A stretch of DNA of 64,000 bases. It comes from Aurantimonas endophytica (GTDB taxonomy: Bacteria > Pseudomonadota > Alphaproteobacteria > Rhizobiales > Rhizobiaceae). A program made the translations under genes and the position numbers. This document shows positions 43,789-51,675 of the stretch, in pieces. The notes under the pieces are model-generated. The model saw only the letters and a program-made list of their open reading frames with translations. It searched no databases and was not told the DNA's origin. The first letter of the stretch is position 1, and the number at the start of each line of letters is the position of its first letter. Where the stretch lies: positions 62,001-126,000 of the forward strand of contig NZ_JACIEM010000007.1 in assembly GCF_014196845.1 (NCBI RefSeq), read 5' to 3'.

Positions 43789-44676
43789 TCACAGCTTATC
43801 CCCAGGGCGAGTTGTCGAGCGGCGACGGCGGCGCGGGATGCCGAGCGCGTCGAGATCGGTCGGTGCGAAGGACAGGATTTCTGGACCGCCGAGGCATTGC
43901 TCGATGGTGAGCCGGTAGCCGGGCAGCGGCTGGCGGCGGACGATGTCGCGCAGGTCGTAGGCGAAGTGCTTGAGCGGCGAGAGGCTGCCGGACTTGGCGT
44001 GGAGATGCGGGAAGTCGAAGCTCCAGCCGAACTCCTGTTTACCCCCGTGCTTGCGCACCAGCCGGTAGAGCCAGCGCTCCAGGCCACCAGTGAGGTCGAA
44101 GTATTTGCGGTCTATCGTCAGCACGAGCGCGTCGTCGAGCACGGCGCCGTAGAACCAGTCGGGGAGGATCAGCTCGAGGCCAAGCGGGCGGCCGCGGTGA
44201 TCGGCGCGCTCCTTCCATTCGTTGATCCAGGAGAAGCGGTGCATCCGCCGCTCGGTCGGCTGGCGGATTGAGGTCGCCACCGTGGTCGATTGCAATCGAT
44301 CGAGTGCCGTCTTCAGGCGGTCGTAGTCGCGCAGCGATACGCCGCGGCCGATGAAGTTCAGGATTTCGTATGGTGTGGTCGCCATCAGGCGAGAGGGACG
44401 CAAGCCCACATCGCGCGCTTCGACGATCTGCGAGGCCGCCCAGATCAGGACGTCCGCGTCCCAGATCGTCGCCATGCCGTGCTCGGGCACGGCTTCCACG
44501 CGGATCTTCAACGAGCCCGCTTTGAAGTCGATCGGCGCCAGGCGCTTCGACTTGGCGAGCGAGAAGAACGGATAGGACATGAGGTCCTGCGCGTCGCGGG
44601 GCGCGAGATCGCCGGGCAACGCCCGGAACAGATCGAGCTGCGCGCGCTCATCGTGATGGGTGTGGCGGGACAGCAT
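43789..44676 (-). CDS. repA: Replication initiator RepA
   Basis: A 295-residue RepA-type initiator. RAQLDLFRALPGDLAPRDAQ, then DLMSYPFFSLAKSKRLAPID, and the central winged-helix segments TPYEILNFIGRGVSLRDYDR and RKYFDLTGGLERWLYRLVRK match the replication initiator protein A family. It should bind the adjacent iterons. Integrative elements of this class carry such a gene for replication of the excised circle. It is 11 bases downstream of the AlpA-like gene. Confidence 0.92.
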   Translation of the reverse strand: MLSRHTHHDERAQLDLFRALPGDLAPRDAQDLMSYPFFSLAKSKRLAPIDFKAGSLKIRVEAVPEHGMATIWDADVLIWAASQIVEARDVGLRPSRLMATTPYEILNFIGRGVSLRDYDRLKTALDRLQSTTVATSIRQPTERRMHRFSWINEWKERADHRGRPLGLELILPDWFYGAVLDDALVLTIDRKYFDLTGGLERWLYRLVRKHGGKQEFGWSFDFPHLHAKSGSLSPLKHFAYDLRDIVRRQPLPGYRLTIEQCLGGPEILSFAPTDLDALGIPRRRRRSTTRPGDKL

Positions 44677-44687
44677 GGCCGGCCGCC

Positions 44688-44972
44688 TCAGCGCGGGAAG
44701 CGGCCGCCGGCGGTGGCGGGCGAGGCGGTCTGGCGTTTGGCCGGCAGCACGGTGCCGCCGCGCGGGTCGGAGGTCGAGGTGACGAGACCGCGATCCGCCC
44801 AGGCCTGGAGGTCATCGACGGAATAGACGACACGGCCACCGAGCTTGCGGTAGATCGGACCGGTCCCGTAGGTCCGGTGCTTTTCAAGGGTGCGTTCGGA
44901 AAGGCCGAGGAAGCGCGCCGCCTCCTGCGTTCTCAGGTAGCGTGGCGGCAAATTGGCGGCTTTTTCGGCCAT
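44688..44972 (-). CDS. AlpA/excisionase-like HTH regulator
   Basis: A 94-residue protein. RYLRTQEAARFLGLSERTLE then RKLGGRVVYSVDDLQAWADR is a MerR-type winged HTH as in AlpA and excisionases. The last 25 residues are disordered. In this module type it precedes repA and probably controls the operon or takes part in excision. Confidence 0.88.
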   Translation of the reverse strand: MAEKAANLPPRYLRTQEAARFLGLSERTLEKHRTYGTGPIYRKLGGRVVYSVDDLQAWADRGLVTSTSDPRGGTVLPAKRQTASPATAGGRFPR

Positions 44973-45098
44973 GATCGCACCTCCGTGGTCTCGCGGGCGG
45001 CCGCTTCGAATAAGCGGCGGGTTGCGAGCACGGTGGCGCGGAGACGGCGCCTCGGGCAGGAACGAAGTTAGGAGATTATTTTTGATACCTACCGCAGA

Positions 45099-45422
45099 TC
45101 AGCGGCGGCGCGGGCGCCGGAGCAGCGTGCGGTAGCCGCCGCGCACGTAGGACAGGCCGTCCCGGGCAAGCCGGGCGATCGTTATCCGAACCGGGTTTTC
45201 ATCCCACGTCGCAGCATCATGTTTGAGGTTGGGAAAGATCTGCTCGGCGATTCTTCGATAACTCGCGCTCGCCAAGCGAGCGTCGAAAACGCGGAGCATC
45301 AGACGTGCCCGGTGACGGCGCTGGGGAGTGAGGCGTGGATCAGGCGGCACATGCTTGCCGAACATTGCATGCCAGAGGCGTTCGACCGCTGTCAGCCGGT
45401 CGGGCGTCAATTCATCGAACAT
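45099..45422 (-). CDS. DUF2285 protein
   Basis: A 107-residue protein. DELTPDRLTAVERLWHAMFG, then RLTPQRRHRARLMLRVFDAR, SYRRIAEQIFPN and RDGLSYVRGGYRTLLRRP match the DUF2285 family, which has an HTH-like shape and a basic end. DUF2285 proteins are found as regulators in alphaproteobacterial integrative elements. Its start overlaps the 3' end of the frameshifted neighbour. Confidence 0.88.
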   Translation of the reverse strand: MFDELTPDRLTAVERLWHAMFGKHVPPDPRLTPQRRHRARLMLRVFDARLASASYRRIAEQIFPNLKHDAATWDENPVRITIARLARDGLSYVRGGYRTLLRRPRRR

Positions 45423-45860
45423 GACGAATGCACCGAGGGGCGGGCATCATCGACGTCGACCAGGGTCACGTCGTGGGGGTCGCCCCGCAGCGCCAGCCGG
45501 ATCAGACCAGCATCATGCTCAATGATGGCGTGGGTGCGCAGATCCTCAACATGGAGGTGGAGATCACCCGCCGGTTTCGGTCCGGCGATGAAGGGGAGTG
45601 TCGCTGGATCGGTTTGCGGGGTCCAGAAGATCGGCTGGATGAGCGCGGAGTTGCGAGGGTCGGCGACGAAATCGCAACCCCCATTGTTCGGCGAACTCGC
45701 GCGCGACATCCTCGGTCAACCGCCCGATGGCTACCAGCTCCTGATATGATTTTCTGTATTCAGGGTTACGACGCAAGAACTCCCAGGCGAGATCGCCGGG
45801 GGTCAACTTGTCGATATAGTCATAGGCGGCTTCATACCGCCAACTTTCATCCTCGGACAT
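45407..45860 (-). pseudogene. DUF6499/DUF2285-associated gene, frameshifted
   Basis: From ATG 45860 the frame reads MSEDESWRYEAAYDYIDKLT, LAWEFLRRNPEYRKSYQ and EFAEQWGLRF, typical of the element's first DUF2285-associated regulator. At the T-run in GCGATTTCGTC (about 45675) one extra T moves translation out of frame. The rest of the protein continues in another frame as VADPRNSALIQPIFWTPQTD and ends at 45407. The product is therefore truncated to about 60 native residues plus an unrelated tail. The full-length gene would be about 150 codons. Confidence 0.75.
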
Positions 45861-45979
45861 CCTCCACCGCCTCTGCGAAAAGTTATTCCAACGCGAGTTG
45901 TGCAGTTGAGACGATTCCCGGTTAAGTGAAGCGCGGGAAGAACGAAGTGGCCGCAACGTGATGCGGTTTGCGCATCACC

Positions 45980-46318
45980 TCAGTGCAGGCGGCCCTGGAG
46001 AAGCTCACAGAAGCCGCTGGTGGTCATCCATTTCGCGCGGTCGAGATGACTGGTGTAGATGCGCAGAGCGCGCTCCGGTTCGGTCTTGGCGTCGAGCCCG
46101 AAGAGGACTTCGACGACCTCACGCCAATCGGCACTTTCCGCGTCTGCATCAAGCAGCCGGACATAGAGCTTCAGATGCGCCTCGTCATAAGCGGTCAATG
46201 CCGCCCCGGCCGGCGGCTGATCAAGAAAATCGACTTTGGTCACAACATCCCCCGATCGCGAGATGTATCCAAACTGGAGTAGATTGTTAACGATGATTTC
46301 ATCGGAAAGATGAGGCAA
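45980..46318 (-). CDS. Conserved element protein, 112 aa
   Basis: A 112-residue soluble protein with the central block LTAYDEAHLKLYVRLLDADA then SADWREVVEVLFGLDAKTEP and RALRIYTSHLDRAKWM. I recognise this layout as a small protein regularly found beside the DUF2285 genes of such elements, but do not assign a domain number or function. It is helical and acidic. It lies between the XRE switch and the frameshifted gene, in the same direction. Confidence 0.7.
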   Translation of the reverse strand: MPHLSDEIIVNNLLQFGYISRSGDVVTKVDFLDQPPAGAALTAYDEAHLKLYVRLLDADAESADWREVVEVLFGLDAKTEPERALRIYTSHLDRAKWMTTSGFCELLQGRLH

Positions 46319-46363
46319 GGCCCTGATGCGGGAGGTTGAGCCAACGCCGCGACCTGTCGAACG

Positions 46364-46606
46364 TCAGGTTTCCTTTTTTGCATCGACGAGCAGCACTCCC
46401 TTGCCCTGATCGGAGTTCAGGAAGACAATGCCGGCGCGTTCGAAAGCCCGTCTCACCTCATCGCGCGTGCTCTCGAAGACCTCGAGCCCACTGAGGGATT
46501 CGAGGCGCTTGAGCGCGGTCAATGAGACCCGGGCCTTGTCAGCGAGCGTCTCCTGTGTCCAACCCAGCAACGCGCGTGCGGCCCGAAATTGACGGGCGGT
46601 GATCAT
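46364..46606 (-). CDS. XRE-family HTH regulator (switch, leftward)
   Basis: An 80-residue XRE protein: MITARQFRAARALLGWTQET, then LADKARVSLTALKRLESL, and an acidic C-terminus. The segment GIVFLNSDQGKGVLL is often conserved in this element regulator. A perfect 9-base palindrome overlaps its start codon and another lies midway to the divergent XRE gene, so the two probably control the element together. Confidence 0.9.
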   Translation of the reverse strand: MITARQFRAARALLGWTQETLADKARVSLTALKRLESLSGLEVFESTRDEVRRAFERAGIVFLNSDQGKGVLLVDAKKET

Positions 46607-46617
46607 ACATGATCACC
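46598..46617. promoter_or_regulatory. Palindrome over the XRE start codon
   Basis: GGTGATCAT-AC-ATGATCACC has perfect 9-base arms and covers the start codon of the leftward XRE gene (46606), abutting its GGGAGG ribosome site. It fits an autoregulatory operator or an RNA hairpin over the start. Confidence 0.6.
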
Positions 46618-46708
46618 TCCCACACGGACCTACGCGTACGCCAAAACTACGACTTCTCTATTCGGGGTCAGGCCGCTAGCGCGGCCCGGTCCCACCTCCA
46701 AGCGTCAC

Positions 46709-46743
46709 TTACATACTATAGTTGATAAACTAAAAGTATGTAA
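46709..46743. promoter_or_regulatory. Inverted repeat between divergent XRE genes
   Basis: TTACATACT (46709-46717) and AGTATGTAA (46735-46743) are perfect 9-base arms, with inner TAGTT and AACTA adding pairing. It sits in the AT-rich promoter region 19 bases before the rightward XRE start. It is a likely operator for one or both regulators. Confidence 0.7.
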
Positions 46744-46761
46744 ATCACGATCCTCCTGCGC

Positions 46762-46980
46762 ATGGATATGCGCAAATTGGTCGGCCGGAACTTTGCCCGC
46801 CTACGTCGGGAGAAGGGCCTGACTCAGGAAGAGGTCGAGGCGCGTTCCGGGTTCAGCCAACAGTACCTTAGCGGTCTCGAGCGCGGCCGGCGCAACCCGA
46901 CCGTCATCACACTGTACGAACTGGCTCAGTCCCTCGGCGTCAGCCACGTGGATCTGGTACAGCCCAACGACGAAGTCTGA
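46762..46980 (+). CDS. XRE-family HTH regulator (switch, rightward)
   Basis: A 72-residue XRE protein: KLVGRNFARLRREKGLTQEE, then SGFSQQYLSGLERGRRNPTV and a short tail. It is a minimal HTH without an effector domain. It is divergent to the other XRE gene, with two palindromes between; this arrangement resembles a phage-like or ICE control switch. It has no downstream gene on its strand, only the IS110 remnant. Confidence 0.9.
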   Translation: MDMRKLVGRNFARLRREKGLTQEEVEARSGFSQQYLSGLERGRRNPTVITLYELAQSLGVSHVDLVQPNDEV

Positions 46981-47180
46981 TCGGCACTTCCCGCGAGGTT
47001 CATGCTTCTCTTCGTGGTCGGCACAAGGCCGCCACAGGATGGGATCAGAAGAGCCAGCGGAACAATCTATAATGCGACGTCGCCCCGGCATACCGCAGCG
47101 GTCAAGTCGTATTCGCGAACTCGCTGCCCCTCGTCCTCTCGCGGGGAGGTGCCTCGATCAGGTTTGCGCCCGACCGAACC

Positions 47181-47454
47181 TTATGTGGAGGTAGCTGCCG
47201 CGTCCGGCCTCTGCCCCCAATCGAATTCCGTGCCATCCACCCACATGCGATGGAGGATGACGCCGATACGTCGAGCCAAAGCTACGATCGCCTTCTTGTG
47301 CGCTCGACGTCGTGACACCTGCGCCGGCCCAGGCTTTGAGAGCGGACCATCGCTTCACCCGGGTCAGCAACACCTGCGCGGCCTCGTAAAGGGCGCTTCG
47401 CATCATCGCATCTCCCCAGCGCGAAATCCGTCCGGTTCGATCGACTTCGCCGGA
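47181..47454 (-). pseudogene. IS110-family transposase, C-terminal remnant
   Basis: [19 protein letters not shown] then [20 protein letters not shown] is the C-terminal Transposase_20 part of an IS110-family transposase. A frameshift near 47335 moves the remaining [20 protein letters not shown] to another frame, ending TAA at 47181. The upstream part of the gene is missing and parB sequence abuts it directly. Confidence 0.8.
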
Positions 47455-48455
47455 TTGCTCGGCCTCGGCATAGGTTGCCTCCAGTCCGTCCAATTCGGCC
47501 TGAAGGGCGTCGCGCGTGGCCTGTTCCTGCTCGGTGAGAGGGGCTGCTCGCCACGAAGGTCGCGCAGGCCGCAGGTGTGGCCGTAGGGGAAGTCCGGCGC
47601 GACATCGATCCACTTCCAGCCTTCGGCGGAGATCGCCTCGGACTGCTCACGCAGCTTCTCGGCCGCCAACATGTCGAGAAGGCCGACATCCTGCAGCCAG
47701 CCGCCCTCGTCACCCTGGAACAGGTCGTGCATGATGACGCCGCCAGCTTCGGCGTAGGCTTCCAGCCCGACGAACTGTGCGCGCTTGTCAGCGGCGCGAA
47801 CCGCGCCCTCGGTGAGCATGCGGCGGATGAGATGCGGTTCCTTGCTATAGCCCTGCGTAAGGCGCTCGAAGACCTGCTCCTGCCGCTCATGATCGCCGTT
47901 GACCGTGAACGCCATGAGCTGATCGAGCGTCATGCCGTCGGCGGCATAGATGTCCAGGAGCTTGGGCGAAACCGACGCCAGACGCAGGCGCTGCTTCACG
48001 ACCGAGACCGAGACGAACTGGTTGGCGGCGATTTCCTCTTCGGACATGCCCTTTTCGCGGAAGGTCAGGAAGGCACGGAACTGGTCCAGCGGATGAAGCG
48101 GCGCCCGCTGGATGTTTTCGGCCAGCGAATCCTCCTCAGCCATGCCACCCTTACGCACGACGCAATGGACCGGCGCGTCCTTGGCGAGGCGCTTCTGCTT
48201 CACCAGCAGTTCGAGCGCCCGATAGCGGCGTCCGCCGGCAGGGATCTCGAACATGCCGGTCTCGTTGCCGTCCGCATCGCGCACCGGCCGAACCGTGATG
48301 CTCTGCAGCAGTGTTCGCCGGGCGATGTCCTCGGCCAGCTCTTCGATCGACACGCCGGCCTTGATCCGCCGGACGTTCGCCTGGGAGATGACGAGCTGGT
48401 TGAAGGGGATGTCGCGCGACGACGACAGGGTGATTTTCTTCGCAGCAGTAGCCAT
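47455..48455 (-). pseudogene. parB: ParB/Spo0J-family partition protein, broken
   Basis: From ATG 48455 the product begins MATAAKKITLSSSRDIPFNQ, then LVISQANVRRIKAGVSIEEL, with the ParB nuclease-like box GMFEIPAGGRRYRALELLVK and the ENIQRAPLHPLDQFRAF arginine motif, followed by the HTH EEEIAANQFVSVSVVKQRLR. Near 47555 an indel in GAGCAGCCCC shifts the frame; the native continuation [20 protein letters not shown] is in the other frame and ends at the IS110 junction. The intact family member in these elements is about 600-700 residues, so more than a third is lost. The N-terminal domain could still be expressed. Confidence 0.8.
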
Positions 48456-48627
48456 GGGAATGTACTCCGCGACGGGCGCCGAGAGACTCTCTCTCAGCCC
48501 TAAACCCGTCACGGAGCGAGGCGCCGCCCCCTTCCTCTAAAGGGGGCAGCGCCCCGGAACGGAATTGGGGGCACGCGAAAGCGCAAAGCCGGAGACACGG
48601 AAAACCGCATCCCCGGCTTCACGGAAA

Positions 48628-49548
48628 TTAGGCCGCTCGATCGAGCAGCTTCTTGGCCTTGGCCTCCATGTCGAGGCGGGCGTCCTGATGGGGCTTGTCG
48701 CGCGCGACGGCGGTGATGCCCTGCACGAAATCGAAGATGCTCTCGGGCGGACGTCCTTCCTCGGCCAGCACCGTGTCAATGATCTTTCCGGTTTCCGCCT
48801 TGGAGAAGCCGCGACGACGCAGGAAGTCGGTGCGGTCTTCGTCAGTCCTGGCGACGATCCGCTTGCGGGCCGCCTGGATGCCGTTGACGAAAGGGAGCGG
48901 CGAGGAATTGGCGAAGTTCGCCGGCGCTGGCGCTGCCTCATGAGCGAAGCGGTTGGCGGCGTATTTGGAATGGCGGATGGTGATTTCCTCGAAATCTTCC
49001 GCGCCCCACAGATTCCGGTTCTGGCATACCGCGCGAAGGTAGAAGCTCGCCATACCGAGGGTCTTGGCGCCGACCTCGGAGTTCCAGCAGTAGAAGCCCC
49101 GGAAGTAGAGATCCGGCGAGCCGTCCGGCAGGCGGCCGGCTTCGATCGGATTTAGGTCGTCGACCAGGAACAGGAAGGCGTCGCGATCGGAGGCATAAAG
49201 CGTCGTCGTGTTCTTGGTGATGTCGACGCGCGGATTGTAGATGCCGGTCGACCAATCGAGAACGCCCGGGACCTTCCAACGGGTGTCGCCGGTGCCGTTG
49301 CCGGCGATGCGCTGTACGGCCTCGACCAGCTCATGGTCGAAGATTCGGCCATAATCCGGGCCAGTGACGGCGCGCAGTTCGACGCGGCCGTTGTCGGTTT
49401 CCAGCGTCTTGATCTGCTCCGCCCGATTGGACGTCGGGCCATATTGCAGGTTGATCGCGGCGAGCGGCGCGGGAAGTTGGCGCAGATAGGCTGCCGGCGC
49501 GCCGACCAGGCTCGCGAGTTGACCGAAACTCCAATGGGTTGGGGCAAT
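48628..49548 (-). pseudogene. DUF932 protein, N-terminus replaced by IS3
   Basis: Residues from HWSFGQLASLVGAPAAYLRQ to the C-terminus (EAKAKKLLDRAA) match DUF932-family proteins of integrative elements and plasmids, including VELRAVTGPDYGRIFDHELV and YFRGFYCWNSEVGAKTLGMA. The first 80-100 residues are absent. At 49548 the frame passes into the IS3 element, so the long open frame to 49713 is a chance fusion. No native start remains. DUF932 proteins are thought to act in element DNA processing, but this is not established. Confidence 0.85.
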
Positions 49549-49732
49549 AGGTCCCGTTCGACAGAGCAAAGGCCGAGCGGACATGCGCCAGCAGCACCAT
49601 GTCGTCGCACTGTCGGCGGCAGGCCGGACGCTCTTTCCAGGCGAAATAGCCGCTCGCACTGACACCAAGGAGCTTGCACAAACGCTGTACGGGAAATTCC
49701 TTCTTCGCCGCATCGATGAGACGGAATCTCAT
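49548..49732 (-). pseudogene. IS3-family orfB, 5' fragment (copy 2)
   Basis: MRFRLIDAAKKEFPVQRLCK followed by HVRSAFALSNGTY, then the sequence changes to DUF932. Only about 60 residues of orfB remain. The break point differs from copy 1 (16190). Confidence 0.85.
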
Positions 49733-50061
49733 CGTTCGGCTGTTCGCTCGGACCAGTGGCGCTTCAGCCTCACTCCCTCCTTGGCGAAAAAAGTCGCGGC
49801 CCGCTTCAGGATCTCACGCTCCTGCCGCAGGATCTCGTTCTCGCGCCGCAACCGCTTTAGCTCCGCCGCCAGATCTTCCTGCCGATCAGGTGGGGGCGCT
49901 TCCAGATCGCGCTCGCGGCGTTTGTCGAGCCAGCGACGCAGCGTCGAAAGCCCGATGCCAAGATCCTCCGCGATCTCGCGCTGTGTTCGCCCGCTCGTCT
50001 CGACCAGACGCACGGCCTCCGCCTCGAATTCCTTGCCGAATCGGCGATGTGGCTTGCCCAT
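49729..50061 (-). CDS. IS3-family transposase orfA (copy 2)
   Basis: A 110-residue orfA: GKPHRRFGKEFEAEAVRLVE, then REIAEDLGIGLSTLRRWLDK and a coiled coil ELKRLRRENEILRQEREILK. It is nearly identical to 16430-16780, with Asp for Glu in APPPDRQ. An extra base upstream changes the start: here MGKPHRR, in copy 1 MEGGAFHGKPHRR. The longer copy-1 start uses an ATG close to the GGAGG site. Its orfB partner is truncated, so the copy is not autonomous. Confidence 0.85.
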   Translation of the reverse strand: MGKPHRRFGKEFEAEAVRLVETSGRTQREIAEDLGIGLSTLRRWLDKRRERDLEAPPPDRQEDLAAELKRLRRENEILRQEREILKRAATFFAKEGVRLKRHWSERTAER

Positions 50062-50251
50062 GGCATGCTCCTCCTTCCATCAGAAGAGCTCTCCAGTATT
50101 GCGAGGCAAGTCCAGTGGGCCGCTCGATCTCGCGCAGGACGCCATTCAGGGCGACCTAGTTACCTCCTTTGTATGTTCTGCAGGCGGGGGCTGCGGCGAT
50201 GCCACTGATATGACTTCAGAGAGGTCGAAGGTCGAAAGCGTCCGCCTGGGT

Positions 50252-50920
50252 TCACAGAAACCGCCGGCCAGCGGCATAGCCGCAGGCGGCGACGATGCAG
50301 GTGGCGAGCGTGTACCAGGTGGCCACGAACAACGGGCTGTCGTCCGGGCAGTGGGATGCGTAGAAGGCGGCGGCGATCGCACCTGACGCAATGCCCGCCG
50401 CAGCGCCGGCAAGCCCAGGATGCGTCGGCATTCCCTGGCGAAGCGCCACGATGAAGCAGAAAAGCGGTCCTATCGCGATCAGCGGAATGAACAGCATACA
50501 GTAACGGGCATTCGTGCCGATGAGGCTTGTAGCCCACTCTTCCGGGGGCAGCAACGCGAGTTCGGCACCGACGCCGACAGCGAGCATGGCGCCGATTCCG
50601 CCCAGCAGCCAGGGCCACGGCCCAAGCGGCGCGGCCGGGCGACCGATGCGGTCCAGAAGCCCGATCATGGCAATGGCGAGCGGTACGGTGATGATAAACT
50701 TGAAAAGAACGCGGGCGGTTCGCGCGGCAAGTTCGAGATCGGGGCGTGGTTGAACCAGGACGAAGAACACGATCGCGGCAATGCCTACCGCGAATGTCAC
50801 CGCCCTCAGCAGGATCTTCTCGAAACGTCGCCGCCCACGAGCGTCCTTCGACAGCATCTCGATAAGACGATCGGTGCCCGTGGCAGGGCCGCTGGAGCTA
50901 TCGTTGTCAGACATCATCAT
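50252..50920 (-). CDS. nrsF: NrsF-family anti-sigma factor (DUF1109)
   Basis: A 222-residue inner-membrane protein with six hydrophobic helices (for example AVTFAVGIAAIVFFVLVQ, FKFIITVPLAIAMIGLLD, LLGGIGAMLAVGVGAELALL, LFIPLIAIGPLFCFIVALRQ). The Cys-bearing loop YASHCPDDSPLF is the conserved NrsF/DUF1109 motif. NrsF proteins hold a cognate ECF sigma factor at the membrane until stress. It overlaps the sigma gene by four bases; several ATGs (50920, 50917, 50914) are candidates. The GGAGGA site favours the last ones. Confidence 0.9.
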   Translation of the reverse strand: MMMSDNDSSSGPATGTDRLIEMLSKDARGRRRFEKILLRAVTFAVGIAAIVFFVLVQPRPDLELAARTARVLFKFIITVPLAIAMIGLLDRIGRPAAPLGPWPWLLGGIGAMLAVGVGAELALLPPEEWATSLIGTNARYCMLFIPLIAIGPLFCFIVALRQGMPTHPGLAGAAAGIASGAIAAAFYASHCPDDSPLFVATWYTLATCIVAACGYAAGRRFL

Positions 50921-51468
50921 TCTCCTCCACGGTAGATGGCGGCCAGGCTTCGGAGCGCCCGATGCAACGCGACACGCACGGCGTTCTCCGTCATCGAGAG
51001 CCGCATGGCCGTGTCGCGGACGCTGTATCCGTCCAGCGATACGGATTTGACGATGTCTCTCTGCACCGGCCTGAGATGCGCCATCATCCGGCCGATGTCC
51101 TGCAGATCGGTGGAGGTGTCGGACTGTTCGTCCGCAATCGTATCGATGACGTCGTCGATCGGCACATTCACCAGGTGTCCCCGGCGGCGAAGCGCGTCAA
51201 TAAGCTTGTTGCGCAAGATCACCGAGATCCACGGTCCGATCGGACGGCGAACGTCCCAGGTGCCGCGTTTGAGGTGGATGGCGAGAAGCGCCTCCTGCAC
51301 GACGTCCTCATGGTCGTGAATGCCCACTCCGAATGCAGCAAGTCGTCTTCGAGCCAGCATCCGCAGATGCGGCGTTACTGCCTCCAGAAAGCGCCGGTAG
51401 GCGACTTCGTCACCGTGCAACGCTGCGGCCATCCAGGCGGACCATTCCGTCTCGCGTCGATGCGTCAT
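50917..51468 (-). CDS. ECF-family RNA polymerase sigma factor
   Basis: From ATG 51468 a 183-residue ECF sigma factor: sigma-2 region HLRMLARRRLAAFGVGIHDH then EDVVQEALLAIHLKRGTWD, and sigma-4 region LRPVQRDIVKSVSLDGYSVR then DTAMRLSMTENAVRVALHRA. An upstream ATG at 51507 adds 13 residues. It is co-transcribed with nrsF. It probably drives the genes at 51.7-54.6 kb and its own operon; SigF-type factors of this class respond to oxidising metal stress in Caulobacter. Confidence 0.9.
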   Translation of the reverse strand: MTHRRETEWSAWMAAALHGDEVAYRRFLEAVTPHLRMLARRRLAAFGVGIHDHEDVVQEALLAIHLKRGTWDVRRPIGPWISVILRNKLIDALRRRGHLVNVPIDDVIDTIADEQSDTSTDLQDIGRMMAHLRPVQRDIVKSVSLDGYSVRDTAMRLSMTENAVRVALHRALRSLAAIYRGGE

Positions 51469-51675
51469 CGAAAAGCCTCGCCTGCCACTACGCGGCGCGT
51501 TCGACATGCGACGATCATGCGAAGGCAGACCGCTTGCCTTTCCGCCATCCGTCGGATCCTTTCGGCTGCCAGACTGCCGGTTGCCATCACATCACGCATC
51601 GCAAAGTTCGCTACACATGAACGTCGAGGTCAGCGGAGGGAATGCGCTGACCTGATTTTGAAGACGAGCCGGCAA

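Larger units (their letters stand above)
49548..50114 (-). mobile_element. IS3-family element remnant, copy 2
   Basis: Carries the same TGGACTTGCCTCGCAA end (50099-50114), complete orfA and a shorter orfB fragment than copy 1. Its truncated side cuts DUF932. Sequence 49548-50114 closely matches 16249-16814, same orientation, with one extra base upstream of orfA. Confidence 0.85.

Noticed and set aside
16190-50114. Composite transposon made by two IS3 copies
   Set aside because: Both copies lack the orfB catalytic domain and one end, so transposition as a unit is not supported; only recombination remains plausible.
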